Position numbers and translations under genes: made by a program. Below, one piece after another: positions 43,039-51,249 of a DNA stretch of 52,062 nucleotides (positions are counted from its first letter, which is position 1; every line of letters starts with the position of its first letter). The DNA is from an uncultured bacterium (lineage in GTDB: Bacteria > Cyanobacteriota > Vampirovibrionia > Gastranaerophilales > Gastranaerophilaceae), in NCBI GenBank assembly GCA_902797985.1, contig CADBUZ010000004.1, forward strand, positions 782 through 52,843, read 5' to 3'. Under the pieces are notes generated by a model that saw only the letters and a program-made list of their open reading frames with translations, searched no databases and was not told the origin of the DNA.

Positions 43039-44926
43039 AATATTTATATATTGAATTACCGTGTGTATCCATCCCGCCAACACTTGGGAAATTAAACTCA
43101 TCAGAAAAATCTTTTATTACTTTTAGAGAATCCTCATCATTACCAAAATCATCATTATAAGATTGATAATAATTTTCCACATATTGTCTGTGCCCGCAGG
43201 AAGACTCATAAAACCTTTTTAATAAATCCATCACGATATCTTTTTTTTCTTCATTAGGTAATGCCGGCGACAAATGTGCTAAAGGATGAGCATATCCAAC
43301 AAAACAATCCGGTTGCGACTCTAAAATAGAAATTGTATCTTTAATTGAACCTAAACTTCCATAAAAAGGATGTTTCTCATCAATCCTTTTATTTAACTTA
43401 GCATTCATTTCATCATCAAAAGGATTAATACTTTGAGCCAATATATGCACCTGTCTGTTTTTATTTGAATTATCCACCTCTGAAGCACTCAACTCAATCC
43501 CTAAAACTACTCTCAAATTTTTATATTTTTCAGGATTATCATATATAATTTTAACCGCTTCTTTCGCACCTTCTGTAGTATTATGATCAGTAATTGCAAT
43601 TGTAAATGGTTCAAAATCTTTTATATTATTATTTTCAAAATAATTAGCTATATTATTTGCATATTTTGCTGAATTATCTAACAACTCTTTTACTGACATC
43701 TTCCCATCGGAATATACTGTATGAATATGCATATTAGCCCTATACTTTTTATTCATAACATTTGTTAATACAGTTTTATCACTATTTTCAATTGTAACTT
43801 CTCCAGCGCTATATGCATCAGGATTATTATCAAATTTATTTATGACATAACCAAATTCTTGAGGACCAACAATAGAACGAAGAGCTAAATGATTATCCAT
43901 TGGATAACCTAAATATAAAAGTATTTCTTTTTTATAATCCACATCTTTTGGAAAAGCATTCATCCTATCTTTTTCTATTGGAGTCAACACTATTTTATTA
44001 ATATCATCGAACTCTTTTGAGTTAATTGTATTATTGAAAAAGGTTTCGACATTTAAAAAATTTTTTTCTCTCGGTTTATATAATTTTTGATTTTCTTGTT
44101 GTTCATATATTTTATTTTCTATATAATCGTTCATCTCGGGAATGCTCTTTATCGTATCTGATTTATTACCTTTTCTCTTATTTTCTAATAATTTTTCCGC
44201 AATTGTATAAACTTGTTCTTTCTCAAACTCACCCTTAAACAAGTTTTGGAAATTTAAAGGAGGAGTTTTATTTTCTTTATCAATATAATCTGTTGATAAC
44301 AAAAATCTTAATGTCAATAAATATGACTTAGGATCAACATATTCTTTATTTTTTATTTTAGTCATATATGTTGATTTTGCTGCATTTGTATAATGTTTTT
44401 TCATATTATCAACATCATAAGACTCCTCAACAATAGAATTTAATTTTCGAGAAAAATCAGTTTCTTTATACTTTATACTCGAATTTAAAAGTTCATGTGG
44501 ATTATATTCATCATTTTTTAACAGTTTTACTATTTGACTCAAATCAAATCCGTTTATGTCAAATGTTTCATTAAGTTCATTAGTAATATGCTCCTTTTTA
44601 GGTAAATTTTTATAAACATATCTTGGAGAAACATAAATATATCTAACATCATAATCACTATTTTTAGAATCACTACCCCAAGCTTTGCTACCTGCTTCAC
44701 AAGCATAAATAATCTTTATATTATTTTCTTTCTCAATTTTATCTAATTTTCCTGATATAATCCCTGACATGTCAGAATTTTTAATAACTGATGTATACAT
44801 CCCTAAATCTTGTGCTGAATACTTTTCATAAGCATTATCTATGTTATCCATACTCTCAAGTTTATTACTTTTAAAAGAAGGAGTGTCTATTCTATAGGGT
44901 AATTTATTTAATAATTCAATATTCAT
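43037..44926 (-). CDS. Fusion of an RlaP-type nucleotidyltransferase with a PHP phosphoesterase domain
   Basis: The 629-residue protein has two enzyme modules. Residues about 70-260 match the RlaP (RNA-repair-associated) Pol-beta nucleotidyltransferase family: G79-S80 in EAGSKAWG, D91-x-D93 in SDYDVRYIYV, then DINGFDLSQIVKLLKN and the HELLNSSIKY block. Residues about 397-629 are a PHP metallo-phosphoesterase: H400-x-H402 with SDG (406-408), D447-H448-N-T, a GIELSA Glu, an AHP His and D620-x-H622. Both catalytic sets look intact. No Sec signal; the N-terminus has the Asn/Phe element (MNIELLNK, then PSFKS) seen in other orphans. It follows the 174-residue gene by 2 bp. The role is unknown; nucleic-acid or nucleotide modification is inferred. 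Confidence 0.8.
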   Translation of the reverse strand: MNIELLNKLPYRIDTPSFKSNKLESMDNIDNAYEKYSAQDLGMYTSVIKNSDMSGIISGKLDKIEKENNIKIIYACEAGSKAWGSDSKNSDYDVRYIYVSPRYVYKNLPKKEHITNELNETFDINGFDLSQIVKLLKNDEYNPHELLNSSIKYKETDFSRKLNSIVEESYDVDNMKKHYTNAAKSTYMTKIKNKEYVDPKSYLLTLRFLLSTDYIDKENKTPPLNFQNLFKGEFEKEQVYTIAEKLLENKRKGNKSDTIKSIPEMNDYIENKIYEQQENQKLYKPREKNFLNVETFFNNTINSKEFDDINKIVLTPIEKDRMNAFPKDVDYKKEILLYLGYPMDNHLALRSIVGPQEFGYVINKFDNNPDAYSAGEVTIENSDKTVLTNVMNKKYRANMHIHTVYSDGKMSVKELLDNSAKYANNIANYFENNNIKDFEPFTIAITDHNTTEGAKEAVKIIYDNPEKYKNLRVVLGIELSASEVDNSNKNRQVHILAQSINPFDDEMNAKLNKRIDEKHPFYGSLGSIKDTISILESQPDCFVGYAHPLAHLSPALPNEEKKDIVMDLLKRFYESSCGHRQYVENYYQSYNDDFGNDEDSLKVIKDFSDEFNFPSVGGMDTHGNSIYKY

Positions 44927-44928
44927 AA

Positions 44929-45453
44929 TTATTTTTTAAATTCGCAGTCTAAAAGACCAGATGCAGAGATTTTATCTCCAACATTGATATTCTCAATATG
45001 ATTCATATTTAAATTTATATCTTCAGAAAAATTATTTATCGCAGCTTTATAGCCTTTTTTAGATATTTCTTTAATTTCTGCAACGACATCTGTTTCGGTT
45101 GAAAATGGAGCATTATGATTTTGTTTTATATATGTTTCTGCAGATTTATCCACTTTCGATACTTGATTTATATAATTCAAAATAAAATCAGCATTAAATT
45201 TTTCTCTTGAACTAATAGAAGGCGGATTATATATATCATATATGTCATAATGAGCCATCAATTCTTTATCTTTAATTTTTTTTGTATAAAAGGATACATA
45301 TCCTTCATAATCATCATTCATTAAAAAATTAGCCGTGTAAGATTTTTTATCTTTTACAATTTTTTTTAATGAATCGATATTTTTCTCACTAAATTTAACA
45401 TTCTTTCCATAGAAATATGTATTATAACTATTATTTACTGATGATACAAGCAT
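44929..45453 (-). CDS. Orphan protein paired with the NTase-PHP fusion
   Basis: This 174-residue protein begins MLVSSVNNSYNTYFYGKNVKFSEK, nearly the same opening as the membrane-hairpin orphan at 35513. The rest is charged and Tyr/Lys/Asn-rich, with no known domain, signal peptide or membrane helix. It lies 2 bp before the NTase-PHP gene and has its own AAGGA ribosome binding site, so it is probably co-expressed with that enzyme. It could be a chaperone, cofactor or immunity-type partner; none of these is shown by sequence. Confidence 0.7.
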   Translation of the reverse strand: MLVSSVNNSYNTYFYGKNVKFSEKNIDSLKKIVKDKKSYTANFLMNDDYEGYVSFYTKKIKDKELMAHYDIYDIYNPPSISSREKFNADFILNYINQVSKVDKSAETYIKQNHNAPFSTETDVVAEIKEISKKGYKAAINNFSEDINLNMNHIENINVGDKISASGLLDCEFKK

Positions 45454-45559
45454 AAAAAATCCTTATTTAGTTTACAACATTGTAAAAACCGTAAATAAAA
45501 ATTTTCATTATTTACACCAGTTTATCATTACAAAAATTAACATAGTTATTTAAAATAAA

Positions 45560-47146
45560 TTATCTATTATTTTCTTTAGAATTAAGTCTTTTCATATACT
45601 GTTCAAAAGAACTTGTCATTACTGTACTTATATCATCACCCGTTGATATAACTAAGACACCTAAATCAGAGTCTGATTCTTTAATTTTAATCGGATCTTT
45701 TTCATAAATTATAATATTATCTTTTATTTTTGAATCGCCAATCCAAGAATATGTTGTATCAATACCACGGGAATCAGTCTTTGTTGCTTGATATACTTTT
45801 CCTGTTTCAGAAGTTATTTTTCCTGTTCTAAGTCCGGGATATTCATTCGTTTCCTGTGTTGCATGTTCTGTTATAAACCTGTGTAAATTTTTCGCTGATT
45901 GTGAAAATGTTTCCATACTACTTAAATCAAAACGTAAATTTTCTTCTTTTAACAAAGCTATGAACAAATCAATATTTTCAAGACGAATCGGATCTTCGAT
46001 AAATTTAATATAATAATGCTTTAAAAGTTGTGCACCTTGTTGGTTCCATCCGCCAAGTGTTTCTGAATCAATTAATCCATTTTCTTTGCAATAATTTAAC
46101 CATCTTTTTGCTACATCGTTCTTATCTTGTTTTAATTGTTCAGCAAGTTCGTCTAGCTGCTCCTTAGTTAACTTCTTTTTCCCTTTTGCTTTAGAATTTT
46201 CTTCTAATTTAGCCTTATATTCATTAAATTTATTTAATAACTCATTATAAAATTCATTAATTTCATGTAATTTTTTTAATTCAACATCGCTCAACTCTGT
46301 AATCGGCTTACCCATAAACCTTGAATCTCTTTCAAGAATTTCATAATTCGCTTTCATAGACTCTAATTCGGCTTTTGTTTTTGAAGATATAGGAAGATTA
46401 TCATTCACAAATTCTTCATTTATTTTTGGCCTGCTATTTTCTATCTGACTTTTTGTTCTTTCATAAATAGCTCTAGCCTCATCAGTCATAGTCATAGGCT
46501 CTTTTGTAGAGGCAATTTCTTCAACTGAAGTTGATGATGCTGAATTTGAAACCTCAGAAGTCGGTTTTGAGAAATATTTATTTTTTAAAGTTAAAAATTC
46601 TGCATTTGATTTTTTAAAGGCATTTTTAATGCCACCTGTAGATTTGTACCCGACATAAGATAAAGCACCTTCTGTCGCACCTGAACCAACATTTTGCCAT
46701 GCCTGTTCAGCTTCATAATCAGTTTGAGCATTCGCTGCATTCACAATTCCTGTAAGAATATTTTTTCCACCTTCGAACATGCCATAAGTACACAATGCAG
46801 GCATAACCAATGGACCAACCACAGGAACAAACGTTGCTGCTGTTATCAAACCAATCATTCCTAGTGTCTTTATAGTTTGTTTTAAACTAAAGTCACCATT
46901 TTCATCTGTAAACATATCAGTAAAGAACTTTACCGCACCTTTACCAATATTTTTTAAAGCTCCTAGTAAACCGATAGAACCATCGTCTTTTCCATCTTCC
47001 GGTTTGTAATTGGAACTATTTGTACTTATTTCGTCTTTTGTATCATATATATTTAAATTATTATTTACATATTTTGCAGGCTGATTATTCACTTGTCCAT
47101 ACAAGTATTTATCATAATTATGCTGATTTATAGCATTAATTCCCAT
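45560..47146 (-). CDS. Large orphan with a central hydrophobic region and a long helical domain
   Basis: The 528-residue protein is started at ATG 47146, preceded by GGAG at a normal distance; the TTG at 47221 would add an unrelated extension. It opens MGINAINQHNYDKYLYG. Residues about 55-130 contain a Gly-rich helix and a hydrophobic stretch (MIGLITAATFVPVVGPLVMPALCTYG) that could insert in a membrane as a hairpin. Residues 175-430 are helical with a coiled-coil segment rich in K and E. The last 90 residues form a separate Gly/Ser/Thr-rich domain. The order (short leader, hydrophobic hairpin, coiled coil, C-terminal domain) recalls translocated proteins, but no homologue is recognised. Confidence 0.7.
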   Translation of the reverse strand: MGINAINQHNYDKYLYGQVNNQPAKYVNNNLNIYDTKDEISTNSSNYKPEDGKDDGSIGLLGALKNIGKGAVKFFTDMFTDENGDFSLKQTIKTLGMIGLITAATFVPVVGPLVMPALCTYGMFEGGKNILTGIVNAANAQTDYEAEQAWQNVGSGATEGALSYVGYKSTGGIKNAFKKSNAEFLTLKNKYFSKPTSEVSNSASSTSVEEIASTKEPMTMTDEARAIYERTKSQIENSRPKINEEFVNDNLPISSKTKAELESMKANYEILERDSRFMGKPITELSDVELKKLHEINEFYNELLNKFNEYKAKLEENSKAKGKKKLTKEQLDELAEQLKQDKNDVAKRWLNYCKENGLIDSETLGGWNQQGAQLLKHYYIKFIEDPIRLENIDLFIALLKEENLRFDLSSMETFSQSAKNLHRFITEHATQETNEYPGLRTGKITSETGKVYQATKTDSRGIDTTYSWIGDSKIKDNIIIYEKDPIKIKESDSDLGVLVISTGDDISTVMTSSFEQYMKRLNSKENNR

Positions 47147-47267
47147 GCAAAATACTCCAATATCTAATTCCCGTATTGTATAAAAGTTATTTTTCGTCTT
47201 AGAATTGACTTTTATTAACAAATATTTACAGTTTTTATGCTAAAATTATTAAAAAGAGGGAAGTTTT

Positions 47268-47918
47268 ATGGAATTGAACAAATATATTGAACATACATTA
47301 TTGAAACAAGATGCACAAAAAGAAGATTTCGAAAAACTATATCAAGAAGCGATTGATAACAAGTTTTTTGGAGTATGTATAAATCCTGCATATGTAAAAG
47401 ATGCAGTAAAAGCTGTTCAAAAATATGGAATAAAAGTTGTAACAGTAATAGGCTTTCCTTTAGGTGCAAACTCTACAGAAGTAAAAGTATTTGAAACACA
47501 AAAAGCCATATCAGACGGAGCGGACGAAATAGACATGGTTATAAACGTTTCAAAACTAAAAGACAAAGATTATGATTATGTAATAAATGACATTAAATCA
47601 GTAAAAGAAGCTTGTCCTAACAACAATTTAAAAGTCATTTTAGAAACAGATTTATTGACAAAAGATGAAATCGGAACAGCTTGTGAGCTTTGCATAAAAG
47701 CAGGAGCAAATCTTGTAAAAACATCTACCGGATTTGTAAAAGGTGGTGTAGGTGCAAAATCAGAAGATGTAAAACTTATGTCAGAAACCGTAAAAAAATA
47801 TGGTCTTAAAGTAAAAGCATCAGGGGGAATACGTTCCAGAGAGTCAGCAATAGAAATGATTGAAGCAGGTGCTGACAGATTAGGAACAAGTTCAGGTGTA
47901 AATATAGTAAAAGAGTAA
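47268..47918 (+). CDS. deoC: Deoxyribose-phosphate aldolase
   Basis: DeoC cleaves 2-deoxyribose-5-phosphate to acetaldehyde and glyceraldehyde-3-phosphate, feeding salvaged deoxynucleosides into glycolysis. The 216-residue TIM barrel shows VTVIGFPLG, DEIDMVIN, LKVILETDLL, the Schiff-base Lys of LVKTSTGF, and the second catalytic Lys in VKASGGIRS. AGAGGGAAG precedes the ATG. Other deoxynucleoside-salvage genes (deoA, deoB, deoD) are absent nearby. It is followed by ychF after 16 bp. Confidence 0.95.
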   Translation: MELNKYIEHTLLKQDAQKEDFEKLYQEAIDNKFFGVCINPAYVKDAVKAVQKYGIKVVTVIGFPLGANSTEVKVFETQKAISDGADEIDMVINVSKLKDKDYDYVINDIKSVKEACPNNNLKVILETDLLTKDEIGTACELCIKAGANLVKTSTGFVKGGVGAKSEDVKLMSETVKKYGLKVKASGGIRSRESAIEMIEAGADRLGTSSGVNIVKE

Positions 47919-47934
47919 TGAAAGGAATATAAAA

Positions 47935-49029
47935 GTGTTAAGAGCAGGTATAGTAGGACTTCCAAACGTAGGCAAATCAACATTATTCAATGCATTGACT
48001 TCATCAATGAATGCACAGAGTGCAAATTATCCATTCTGCACAATTGAACCTAATGTTGGAGTTGTTACAGTTCCGGATGAAAGATTGGAAATTCTTGCTA
48101 AACTATGCAAAACAAACAATATAATTCCTACTGCAATAGAATTTGTAGACATTGCCGGTCTTGTTAAAGGTGCAAGCAAAGGCGAAGGTCTTGGAAACCA
48201 ATTCCTACATAATATCAGAGAAGTAGATGCTATTATTCAAGTTGTTAGATGCTTTGATGATGAAAATATTGTAAGAGAAAACAAAGTTGATCCGCTTAGT
48301 GATATTGAAATCATCAACACAGAACTTATTCTTGCAGACTTAGCATCAATCGAAAAACGTCAAGCAAGAATACTAAAACAAGTAAAATCAGGCGACAAAC
48401 TTGCTGTTCTTGAAGATAAAGTTCTTAAAAAAGTATCTGACTTGTTATCAGAAGGCTCTTTTATTAATCCTGAAGAACATTTTGACGAAGAAGAAATGGG
48501 AGTTCTTAAACAAATGAACTTAATGGCAGTAAAACCTGTCATCTATTGCGCAAATGTAGCAGAAACTGACTTACAAACAGGTAATGAATATACAAAACTT
48601 GTAGAAAAATATGCTTCTGAACATAACGCGAAAACCGTAATTATTTCTGCAAAAATAGAAGAAGAACTCGTTGCACTCGGCAAAGAAGAAGCAAAAGAAT
48701 ACTTAGCTGATTTAGGAGTAGAAGATAGCGGTATAGATAAAATGATTAAATCCGTATATTCATTATTAAAACTTTTAACCTTTATTACTGCAGGTGAAAA
48801 AGAGGTCAGAGCTTGGACAGTAAAAGAAGGAACAAAAGCGCCTCAAGCCGCAGGAGTAATACACACAGATTTTGAAAAAGGTTTTATTAGAGCGGAAATT
48901 ACTCCTTATAAAGATTTTGTAGAACTTGGTTCATACCCTGCTTGCAAAGATAAAGGTGTTACCAGAATAGAAGGAAAAGAATACATTATTCAAGACGGTG
49001 ACCTTGTTCACTTTAGATTTAATGTATAA
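47935..49029 (+). CDS. ychF: Ribosome-associated ATPase/GTPase YchF (Obg family)
   Basis: YchF is a conserved P-loop protein that prefers ATP, binds ribosomes and affects stress responses. The 364-residue protein has G1 GLPNVGKST, the PFCTIEPN switch, G3 DIAGLVKGAS and a G4 replaced by NVAE (YCANVAE). The last of these is the YchF hallmark that explains its relaxed nucleotide specificity. A coiled-coil insert and a C-terminal TGS domain (AGVIHTDFEKGFIRAEI) complete it. It starts at GTG 47935 with AAGGAA upstream. Confidence 0.96.
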   Translation: MLRAGIVGLPNVGKSTLFNALTSSMNAQSANYPFCTIEPNVGVVTVPDERLEILAKLCKTNNIIPTAIEFVDIAGLVKGASKGEGLGNQFLHNIREVDAIIQVVRCFDDENIVRENKVDPLSDIEIINTELILADLASIEKRQARILKQVKSGDKLAVLEDKVLKKVSDLLSEGSFINPEEHFDEEEMGVLKQMNLMAVKPVIYCANVAETDLQTGNEYTKLVEKYASEHNAKTVIISAKIEEELVALGKEEAKEYLADLGVEDSGIDKMIKSVYSLLKLLTFITAGEKEVRAWTVKEGTKAPQAAGVIHTDFEKGFIRAEITPYKDFVELGSYPACKDKGVTRIEGKEYIIQDGDLVHFRFNV

Positions 49030-49043
49030 TTAAAACTCTATAT

Positions 49044-49634
49044 CTATCCAAACAAATCATGTTTTGGAGATATTTTTACATCCTTATAATAATATTTTAA
49101 AATCTCTATAAACTTTTTTGGTGTTAATGTTTTGTCTTGTGCAAATTCTTCAAGTCCAATATTACCCTGTTGTGTAAATTTGTAATTTGAACCATCTTTA
49201 TACAAGTCATCCATAAACAAATCCAGTGTTTTACCACACATCATACTATAATCCGCCCGCTCTTTTTCTAACACATTTGCAATACCGGAATACAGCTGAG
49301 CACTCTGCATTGATAGATTTGGAGCTTTTCCGCCAATTAAAACAGCAGTTAAATCGCCATGAGTATCCTTTTGCTCTTTTAAAAAATCTGTCAATTTATC
49401 AAATAACAAATAATCTTCTCTCTCAGGTGCTAAATGCATCAATGTATTATTGACAGCTAATATACTACAAGTATTTGCATCTCTTGTAAACATAGGCTCT
49501 TTTGACGACACTTTTTTCTCGAACCAATATCTTTCAGGAAACCCAACTTCCCTTACACCATTTCTGACAAGATTTTTAAATTCAGATGGCGATGTGTATG
49601 ATATTCTTGCTTTACCTTGAAAATTTATTAACAC
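49044..49634 (-). CDS. Orphan with a CheD-like deamidase core
   Basis: The 196-residue protein starts at GTG 49634 and opens MLINFQGKARISY. The middle resembles CheD, the chemoreceptor glutamine deamidase. T50, six residues before C56 (TCSILAVNN), recalls the Thr/Cys spacing of the CheD active site. H67 lies in LMHLAP, and a helix plus strand (LTAVLIGGKAP) and the SGIANVLEKERADY helix complete the pattern. No chemotaxis genes are nearby, so a role in chemotaxis is doubtful; related folds occur in deamidase toxins. The match is by eye and remote. A hairpin may mask its ribosome binding site. Confidence 0.6.
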   Translation of the reverse strand: MLINFQGKARISYTSPSEFKNLVRNGVREVGFPERYWFEKKVSSKEPMFTRDANTCSILAVNNTLMHLAPEREDYLLFDKLTDFLKEQKDTHGDLTAVLIGGKAPNLSMQSAQLYSGIANVLEKERADYSMMCGKTLDLFMDDLYKDGSNYKFTQQGNIGLEEFAQDKTLTPKKFIEILKYYYKDVKISPKHDLFG

Positions 49635-49638
49635 AAAT

Positions 49639-49666
49639 AGAACCTTTCAAATAAATAAAAGGCTCT
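49639..49666 (-). promoter_or_regulatory. Hairpin covering the ribosome binding site of the CheD-like gene
   Basis: Read on the minus strand, AGAGCCTTT (49666-49658) can pair with AAAGGTTCT (49647-49639), a 9-bp stem with one G-U pair. The 3' arm contains the AAAGGT ribosome binding site 8 nt before the GTG start. It could regulate translation, or it may be a weak terminator of the plsC pair. Confidence 0.35.
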
Positions 49667-49729
49667 AAATATATTTTTTGCTATTTTTCACAGTAAAAAA
49701 CAATTCTTTTATGCTACGCACCATAAATA

Positions 49730-50407
49730 TTAGACAGCAGTCATTTCATCAACAGAAATTTTGTTTTCGTATCCTGTTAATTCACAAATTTGATTTGCCC
49801 ATTCTTGCATTATTTCATCCTCTGGCAGTTCATAAGAAATAGGCACACCTATTTTTACGGTAATATGTTTTTGGAACAATTTTTTGCCTGCATACCCATC
49901 AAACCCGCAAATCCCCATCGGAACAATTTCAAGTTTTACTTTTTTAGCTATGGTAATAAACCCTTTTTGGATATTTTCTAAAACACCTGTTCTTCTAATT
50001 TGACCTTCAGGAAAAATACCTAATGACCAATTAGTATTTTTAACTATATCAAAAACCGTTTTAAAGGTAGCAACTTCCGGCTTTTCACGATTTACAGCAA
50101 ACGCACCCAAAATCTTTACTACAAATCTTAACAGCTTATTTTTATCTGTAAATAATTCTTGTTTAGCCATATATGCAACGGTAGTAAATGCAGCAAGAGA
50201 TACAAATGGCGGATCAAGATAAGAGGTATGGTTTGCAGTATAAAGATATTTTTTACCTTTCACAAGATTTTTCTTACCCTCTACTTTTATATTATATTGA
50301 AGTTTTGAAACCACCCAAACTACAATTACTAAAAATACACGATAGAATATAGTTCTCCACCATCCATATTCTTTTGCATAACGTCTATTGTAATTTCTTT
50401 CAGCCAT
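49730..50407 (-). CDS. PlsC-like 1-acylglycerol-3-phosphate acyltransferase
   Basis: This membrane-associated enzyme likely adds the second acyl chain to lysophosphatidic acid in phospholipid synthesis. The 225-residue protein has one N-terminal hydrophobic helix (IFYRVFLVIVVWVVS). The catalytic NHTSYLD gives the HxxxxD motif, block II is FAVNRE, and block III is the intact FPEG (GIFPEGQIRR). It is the second of two tandem paralogues, 29 bp after the first. Substrate preference is unknown. Confidence 0.88.
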   Translation of the reverse strand: MAERNYNRRYAKEYGWWRTIFYRVFLVIVVWVVSKLQYNIKVEGKKNLVKGKKYLYTANHTSYLDPPFVSLAAFTTVAYMAKQELFTDKNKLLRFVVKILGAFAVNREKPEVATFKTVFDIVKNTNWSLGIFPEGQIRRTGVLENIQKGFITIAKKVKLEIVPMGICGFDGYAGKKLFQKHITVKIGVPISYELPEDEIMQEWANQICELTGYENKISVDEMTAV

Positions 50408-50436
50408 TCTTAATCCCTATTAATCTAAACACTAAA

Positions 50437-51135
50437 CTATTTTTTATTTGGAATATACTCATAACCGGTAAGGTCTTGAATAGCATACCCCCAAGCATCA
50501 ACCATTTCTTGAATATCATCGCTGTATGGTATTAACTTCCCAATTCTAGCAACAATTTTACCTGTAAATGGAATTTTTACTTTTTTATCAGTTCCAACTA
50601 TTCCAATAGGTAAAATTCCGCATTTTTTCTTCTTTGCGATAGTTGCGAATCCTTTTGTTACATCTGTAATTTTCCCAGCATCTTGTCTTTTACCTTGAGG
50701 GAAAATTCCCAACACCCAACCTGTTTGCTTAATAGACATAACTGTTTTTACCGTAGAAAAACTAAGTTTATCTCTATCAACAGCAAACGCACCAAGCCAA
50801 TTCAACCACCATCTCAAAAGTGGATGGTCAAACAATTCTTTCTTTGCCATATATGCAACGCTTTTGTTAACAATACCGCACACAAGTGGTGGATCAAGCG
50901 TAGACAAGTGATTTGCTGCAATAATATAATCACTATGTTCTGGCAAGTTCTCTTTGCCGTAAACTTCCAAACGATACATTATTCTATACATTATTTGATA
51001 TCCAACATGTGTAACCAAATATTGGAAAATTTTTCTTGCTTTATTATAAAAAGAAGGTTTTCTGTAGGATTCACTACTTTTTTCTTCTTCTTTTTTCACG
51101 ACTTTTTTTGATTCGGTTAATTCTTCTACAGTCAT
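50437..51135 (-). CDS. PlsC-like acyltransferase, variant block III
   Basis: This 232-residue paralogue has a charged N-terminal extension (residues 1-30). It has the catalytic NHLSTLD (HxxxxD) and the FAVDRD block. In block III the usual FPEG reads FPQG (GIFPQGKRQD), so the conserved Glu that helps bind the glycerol-phosphate substrate is Gln. That may alter its acceptor, or it may have become partly non-redundant with the downstream copy. GAGGAG precedes the ATG, and a 345-bp noncoding region lies upstream. Confidence 0.86.
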   Translation of the reverse strand: MTVEELTESKKVVKKEEEKSSESYRKPSFYNKARKIFQYLVTHVGYQIMYRIMYRLEVYGKENLPEHSDYIIAANHLSTLDPPLVCGIVNKSVAYMAKKELFDHPLLRWWLNWLGAFAVDRDKLSFSTVKTVMSIKQTGWVLGIFPQGKRQDAGKITDVTKGFATIAKKKKCGILPIGIVGTDKKVKIPFTGKIVARIGKLIPYSDDIQEMVDAWGYAIQDLTGYEYIPNKK

Positions 51136-51249
51136 TATAACTCCTCGTTATTGATATCAAACATTATACACGAAATATGAAAGATATTAAAGTTTTAATA
51201 AAATTTAGTATAAACCAATCCCTACTTCTAGGAATGTGAAATATTTTTC

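Noticed and set aside
50683-51111. Plus-strand ORF of 142 codons
   Set aside because: Antisense to the PlsC paralogue with the HxxxxD motif; low-complexity Phe-rich end.
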